Assembly: GCA_017885385.1 (NCBI GenBank)
Contig: JAFNGF010000191.1
Span: 1-9,604 of the forward strand
From: Planctomycetota bacterium
GTDB lineage: Bacteria > Planctomycetota > Phycisphaerae > Sedimentisphaerales > Anaerobacaceae
Direction of reading: 5' to 3'
Length of the DNA: 9,604 bases
In this document: in pieces, positions 6,592 through 9,604 of the stretch
Layout: every line of letters begins with the position of its first letter
How positions within the stretch are numbered: position 1 is the first letter of the stretch
Made by a program: the position numbers and the translations under genes
The notes under the pieces: generated by a model
Databases searched by the model: none
What the model was told of the DNA's origin: nothing
The model's input: only the letters and a program-made list of their open reading frames with translations

Positions 6592-6619
6592 TTGAAATAC
6601 CTGCGGAAAATGTTATGAT
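6592..6619 (+). promoter_or_regulatory. Sigma70-type promoter of the radical SAM operon
   Basis: TTGAAA (6592-6597), a 16-base spacer, then TATGAT (6614-6619) preceded directly by TGT (an extended -10). Predicted start near 6626. It would drive the radical SAM gene, rpmH and perhaps rsmI, with a leader of about 145 bases if translation starts at 6772. This is the best promoter match in the window. Confidence 0.5.
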
Positions 6620-6771
6620 TCGACACCAAGAAATGTTAAGGTGATACACCGAGGCATCGATGTTCTGTGGCCGGCGACAGGAACGAGCGTAATTCTGAGT
6701 CCGCTTTTCGCGGCGGAAGGAATTTAGCCGGCTTATTTAATCGCGATAAATTGGGATTCGGGTTTGTTGAT

Positions 6772-8355
6772 ATGATTGATTTATCGAAAAAGAGGCATAG
6801 GTTAAGAGTTGTCATTCCGGCTTATCCGGCGTTTAACATTTATTCTCGCATCGCCAGGACGACCACCGCTCTGGGGCCGGTATGCGTGGCCACCGCCGTG
6901 AATGAGATGGAAGGGTGGGATGCCGAGGTTATAGATGAAAATAACCTTCGCAGGTACGGCCCAAGGGACAAATTGATTGGCGCCGACCACGAGTTTCTGC
7001 AGCGACACAGACCCGCCGATGTTGTCGGGTTTTATGGAGGATTGACCAGCACCATACCGAGACTCTGCAAGTTAGCCCGCTTTTACAAAGATAAGGGTAT
7101 TGTCACTATCGCCGGCGGCCAGCATTTTGTCGAAGAAAATATAGCTGGGGCGCTGCGCAGCGGCCTCGACTACGTGGTTATTGGCGAGGCAGAACAGACG
7201 ATTAAAGAGCTTCTGCGGGCGGTGGAAGGCAAGCAGGATGTAAGCCAGATTAAAGGCATTGCCTACCTGCGCGACGGCCGGACCGTTTGCACGTCGCCAA
7301 GAGAGCCGCTGACCGATTTTGACAAACTGCCTTTACCGGATTTTTCGTTAGTTCGCTACGCCAAGATCAGCATTTATCCTGTCGGAAGGACGCGCGGCTG
7401 CGCAATGGCCTGCGAGTTCTGCACCGTCAAGGGTAAGCCAAGATACGCCTCGCCCGAGCGACTGCTTGAGCATATCAGCTTTCTTGTCGAGACACGCAAC
7501 GCCAGGCATTTCTTTATCGTTGACGACCTTTTTGGGCAGCAGCGGGATGAGACGATACGACTCTGTAACATGCTCAGGGACTACCAAAAGGGCATAAACA
7601 GAAAGCTGGTCATAACGGTTCAGATAAGATTGGATAAAGCCAGAGACCCCGAGCTGCTGGCTGCTATGCAGCAGGCGAGCATTAAGACGGTAGCCATCGG
7701 TTTTGAATCGCCGATTGAAGAAGAATTGGCAGCTATGAATAAGCGCGTCCGAGCCGAAGATATGCTGTCGCTGACCAGGACATATCACAAATTTGGATTT
7801 CTCGTGCACGGGATGTTCATCTTTGGCTATCCGAAAACAGAAGGCGTGAATTTCAATATGCCGGTCAAAGAGCGGGCCGAATACTTCAGAAGTTTCATCA
7901 AGAAAGCCAAGATTGACACTGTGCAGGTTTTGCTGCCGGTCCCTCTGCCCGGGACGGAATTGAGACGCAGACTTGAAAAACAAAACAGGATTTACTCGAC
8001 CGATGATGTCGGCTGGGAATACTATGACGGCAACTTTCCTTTGTTTGAGCCTGATGAGCCGATGACCGCCGACCAGATGCAGAACTCCGTCAAAAAGATT
8101 ATGGGCAGGTTCTATCAGTTCAAATATATATTCTTGATAGCTGCAAGCATATTTTCTTTCCCCGGCTTGGTTTTCTTCCTGCATAATCTTGAGTTTGGCT
8201 GGAGACGGTGGTATCGAGCCTGGCGTAACCGCCTGATCCGGTTTGGCGGCTGGATCACCATCAGGCGATGGACATCGCAGTTTAGAAACAGCGACTTTTC
8301 ACAGAAATTGCACAAGGCAAAAGAACATCTACGAACGCAAGCGGAGCGAGCATAA
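6772..8355 (+). CDS. B12-binding-type radical SAM protein with hydrophobic C-terminal segment
   Basis: A 527-residue enzyme. The N-terminal ~150 residues (RVVIPAYPAFNIYSRIARTTTALGPVCVATAV..., VVGFYGGLTSTIPRLCKLA, VTIAGGQHF, YVVIGEAEQTIKELL) have the Rossmann-like layout of cobalamin-binding domains fused to radical SAM enzymes. The core has GRTRGCAMACEFC with Cys210, Cys214 and Cys217 as the CX3CX2C ligands of the 4Fe-4S cluster that splits SAM, then FFIVDDLFG (247-255), VAIGFES (307-313) and GMFIFGYP (347-354). Near the end a hydrophobic stretch (about 453-472, YIFLIAASIFSFPGLVFFL) and an Arg/Trp-rich tail suggest membrane attachment. Relatives include B12-dependent methyltransferases and lipid- or hopanoid-modifying enzymes; the substrate here is unknown. 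Start: ATG 6772 is chosen because homology-like sequence begins just after it. GTG 6667 is an in-frame alternative adding 35 poorly conserved-looking residues. rpmH begins one base after the stop. Confidence 0.85.
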   Translation: MIDLSKKRHRLRVVIPAYPAFNIYSRIARTTTALGPVCVATAVNEMEGWDAEVIDENNLRRYGPRDKLIGADHEFLQRHRPADVVGFYGGLTSTIPRLCKLARFYKDKGIVTIAGGQHFVEENIAGALRSGLDYVVIGEAEQTIKELLRAVEGKQDVSQIKGIAYLRDGRTVCTSPREPLTDFDKLPLPDFSLVRYAKISIYPVGRTRGCAMACEFCTVKGKPRYASPERLLEHISFLVETRNARHFFIVDDLFGQQRDETIRLCNMLRDYQKGINRKLVITVQIRLDKARDPELLAAMQQASIKTVAIGFESPIEEELAAMNKRVRAEDMLSLTRTYHKFGFLVHGMFIFGYPKTEGVNFNMPVKERAEYFRSFIKKAKIDTVQVLLPVPLPGTELRRRLEKQNRIYSTDDVGWEYYDGNFPLFEPDEPMTADQMQNSVKKIMGRFYQFKYIFLIAASIFSFPGLVFFLHNLEFGWRRWYRAWRNRLIRFGGWITIRRWTSQFRNSDFSQKLHKAKEHLRTQAERA

Positions 8356-8356
8356 T

Positions 8357-8485
8357 ATGGAGAATCCTCGAAAAAGCACGAGAAAAAAGATAGGAACCTG
8401 CGGCTTCCGGACTCGGAGGCGAACCAAAGGCGGGCGAAAAATCCTCGCTAAAAGACGTAAAGGACTATACGTAAAGTCCCGCTGA
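8357..8485 (+). CDS. rpmH: Ribosomal protein bL34 (short, divergent)
   Basis: A 42-residue, very basic protein. The segment GFRTRRRTKGGRKILAKRRKG fits the core of bL34 (usually GFRxRMxTKxGRKVLxRRRxKGR), a small protein buried in the large ribosomal subunit that contacts 23S rRNA. The N-terminus (MENPRKSTRKKIGTC) departs from the common KRTYQPS start and the usual Met of RM is Arg. The ATG follows the radical SAM stop by one base, with GGAG ten bases upstream, so translation is probably coupled. The location is odd: rpmH usually sits beside rnpA, yidC and dnaA, none of which is here. Another small basic RNA-binding protein is possible but less likely. Confidence 0.75.
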   Translation: MENPRKSTRKKIGTCGFRTRRRTKGGRKILAKRRKGLYVKSR

Positions 8486-8498
8486 TTGTCATTCTGAT

Positions 8499-8562
8499 CG
8501 CAAAAAGCCTTTGCCCTGAGCGCAAAAAGCTTGCCCTGAACGCAGTTGAGGGGTCGAAGGGG
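8499..8562. repeat. Short direct repeats between rpmH and rsmI
   Basis: CGCAAAAAGC occurs at 8499-8508 and 8521-8530, each followed by (CT)TTGCCCTGA(G/A). The second unit runs into CGCAGTTGAGGGGTCGAAGG. GCCCTGAACGCAGTTGA (8533-8549) recurs at 9403-9419 in the same orientation. This is a dispersed intergenic repeat of unknown role. No gene is seen between 8486 and 8608. Confidence 0.6.
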
Positions 8563-8608
8563 AAGAATCTGGCCTACAGGGTCATCTGACCTTATCAAGG
8601 ACAAAACA

Positions 8609-9274
8609 ATGCTCTATCTGGTGGCGACACCCATCGGCAATCTGTCCGACATCTCGCTGCGGGCGCTCGATACGCTTCGCAAGGTCGATTACATCGCCAG
8701 CGAAGATACCCGTAAGACCGGGCTATTGCTTAAGCATTTCGACATCAAAAAGCCGCAAATCTCTTTCCACGAGCATAACGAAATCAGGGTCGCTAAGAAA
8801 ATCGTCGCCTTACTTAAAGATGGTAAATCTGTCGCTTTAGTGACAAATTCCGGCACGCCCGGCATCTCCGATCCGGGCTTTGTCCTGGTCCGCGCTGCAA
8901 TTGAAGGCGGCATAGAGGTGACAATGATTCCCGGCCCTACGGCTCTGGTGATGGCTCTAATTTTGTCCGGCCTTGCCACGCACAGCTTTACTTTTCGTGG
9001 TTTTCCGCCCCGCACCAGCAGCAAACGGAAGAAGTTTTTAGCGGTGGATAAAGATTCGCCGCACACGCTTATTTATTATGAAAGTCCATATCGCTTACGA
9101 AGTTTTTTGCAGGATGCCCTCGAGGTTTTTGGCGACCGCCCGGCTGCGTTGGCCAAGGAATTGACGAAAGTTTTTGAATCCGTAAAACGCGGCCGATTAT
9201 CGCAGTTATTAGCCCAGCTTGAAGACCACCTCAGGGGCGAATACGTGGTTGTCATCGCCGGCCTGCAGGTTTAG
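8609..9274 (+). CDS. rsmI: 16S rRNA (cytidine1402-2'-O)-methyltransferase RsmI, short form
   Basis: Cytoplasmic tetrapyrrole-methylase-fold enzyme that methylates the 2'-OH of C1402 in 16S rRNA with SAM, shaping the P-site. Family motifs are complete: LYLVATPIGNLSDISLRAL (2-20), DYIASEDTRKTGLLLKHF (27-44), FHEHNE (53-58), GTPGISDPG (82-90), IPGPTALVMAL (107-117), FRGFPPR (129-135) and YYESPYRL (156-163). It ends at residue 221 with GEYVVVIAG, whereas many RsmI proteins run to about 270-290 with a C-terminal helical/HTH extension; that part is absent by a normal stop. One change is visible: the family's SDAGTPG reads TNSGTPG. ATG 8609 is chosen over the longer frame from 8546 because AAGGA lies 7 bases upstream and the family N-terminus starts here. 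It follows rpmH after 123 bases of repeats. Confidence 0.95.
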   Translation: MLYLVATPIGNLSDISLRALDTLRKVDYIASEDTRKTGLLLKHFDIKKPQISFHEHNEIRVAKKIVALLKDGKSVALVTNSGTPGISDPGFVLVRAAIEGGIEVTMIPGPTALVMALILSGLATHSFTFRGFPPRTSSKRKKFLAVDKDSPHTLIYYESPYRLRSFLQDALEVFGDRPAALAKELTKVFESVKRGRLSQLLAQLEDHLRGEYVVVIAGLQV

Positions 9275-9604
9275 TCCCCTGCTTTACGCAGGGGGTTCCC
9301 TGTTATTGGCGGGTTCATGCCTCCTGCTTTACGCAGGGGGTTCTCTACGATATTTTTTCCCCCAAGCCTGCCCTGAGCCCATTCGGCTTACGCTCAGAGC
9401 CTGCCCTGAACGCAGTTGAAGGGGTAAACTCTCTGTCGAAGGGCCTGCCGCCGCGTCTTGCGACGCGAGTCGGGGCGGCGGGCGGCTAAACCATCAAAAT
9501 GGGGCAAATTCTCGCTCAAAAGTGCTGATAGCGCCAGACGTATTACCGAGTTAACCGCAGAGCACGCTGAGACCGCAGAGGAAAATGTGAAGACAGAAGA
9601 CAGA
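9275..9604. other. Gene-free end of the window, repeat-rich
   Basis: No convincing gene lies here on either strand. The stretch holds the two hairpins after rsmI, a CCTGAACGCAGTTGAAGGGG repeat (9405-9424) shared with 8535-8553, a GC-rich hairpin CGCGTC-TTGC-GACGCG (9452-9467), and a 9-base direct repeat ACCGCAGAG at 9554-9562 and 9572-9580. It may lead into a gene beyond the window. Confidence 0.6.
9276..9339. repeat. Duplicated hairpin after rsmI
   Basis: CCCCTGC-TTTAC-GCAGGGG (9276-9294) starts one base after the rsmI stop and recurs at 9321-9339 as CTCCTGC-TTTAC-GCAGGGG. Both copies continue with GGTTC. Each is a 7-bp hairpin with the same loop. They lack T-runs, although TATTTTTTCC follows the second at 9351-9360. 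They may end or stabilise the rsmI transcript, or be copies of a dispersed palindrome. Confidence 0.65.

Noticed and set aside
6626..6771. Cobalamin riboswitch before the B12-type radical SAM gene
   Set aside because: The leader is too short and no B12-box-like sequence was seen.
7348..8184. Long open frame of 278 codons on the minus strand inside the radical SAM gene
   Set aside because: It is fully antisense to a strongly supported gene and shows no recognisable domain.
9554..9580. CRISPR-like direct repeats
   Set aside because: Only two 9-base units with a 9-base gap; no array and no cas genes.

Overview
The window looks like a contig from an uncultured, probably anaerobic bacterium that carries pieces of the Wood-Ljungdahl (folate) methyl branch and an H2-linked operon. 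Gene style (MetV-type methylene-THF reductase subunit, group 1-like [NiFe] hydrogenase, an unusual short bL34, many short palindromic and degenerate intergenic repeats) would fit a Planctomycetota/Phycisphaerae-like or similar environmental lineage. This taxonomic guess rests on general impression only and is weak.

Left part (1-3148, plus strand): the C-terminus of a classical MetF, a palindromic repeat, a 5'-truncated C-terminal fragment of a second, acetogen-type MetF followed by a hairpin terminator, then an operon. The operon holds a [NiFe]-hydrogenase large subunit that lacks its first ~60 residues and carries a one-base frameshift near 1583, its maturation protease, and metV. The last three overlap or nearly touch, so they form one transcription unit. 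No metF follows metV here, although that is the usual order. The locus looks rearranged or decaying, or mis-assembled.

Middle (3176-4016): an HNH-endonuclease-like gene on the minus strand, flanked by two nearly identical ~30-nt palindrome-containing repeats in inverted orientation. This is the best candidate for an undescribed mobile cassette in the window.

Next (4032-5668, minus strand): a membrane-anchored O-methyltransferase lies downstream of an EamA/DMT-family transporter and is possibly co-transcribed with it. Divergent from them and sharing a palindromic TATA-rich intergenic region is rsmE (5799-6533).

Right part (6592-9274, plus strand): a good sigma70-like promoter, a B12-binding-type radical SAM protein with a hydrophobic C-terminal segment, a tightly coupled rpmH-like gene (bL34), and rsmI in a short form without the usual C-terminal extension. 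The last 330 bases have no gene and hold several repeat families, two of them also seen just before rsmI. RsmE and RsmI both modify the 16S rRNA decoding region, so the right half is mostly translation-related housekeeping around one radical SAM enzyme of unknown substrate.
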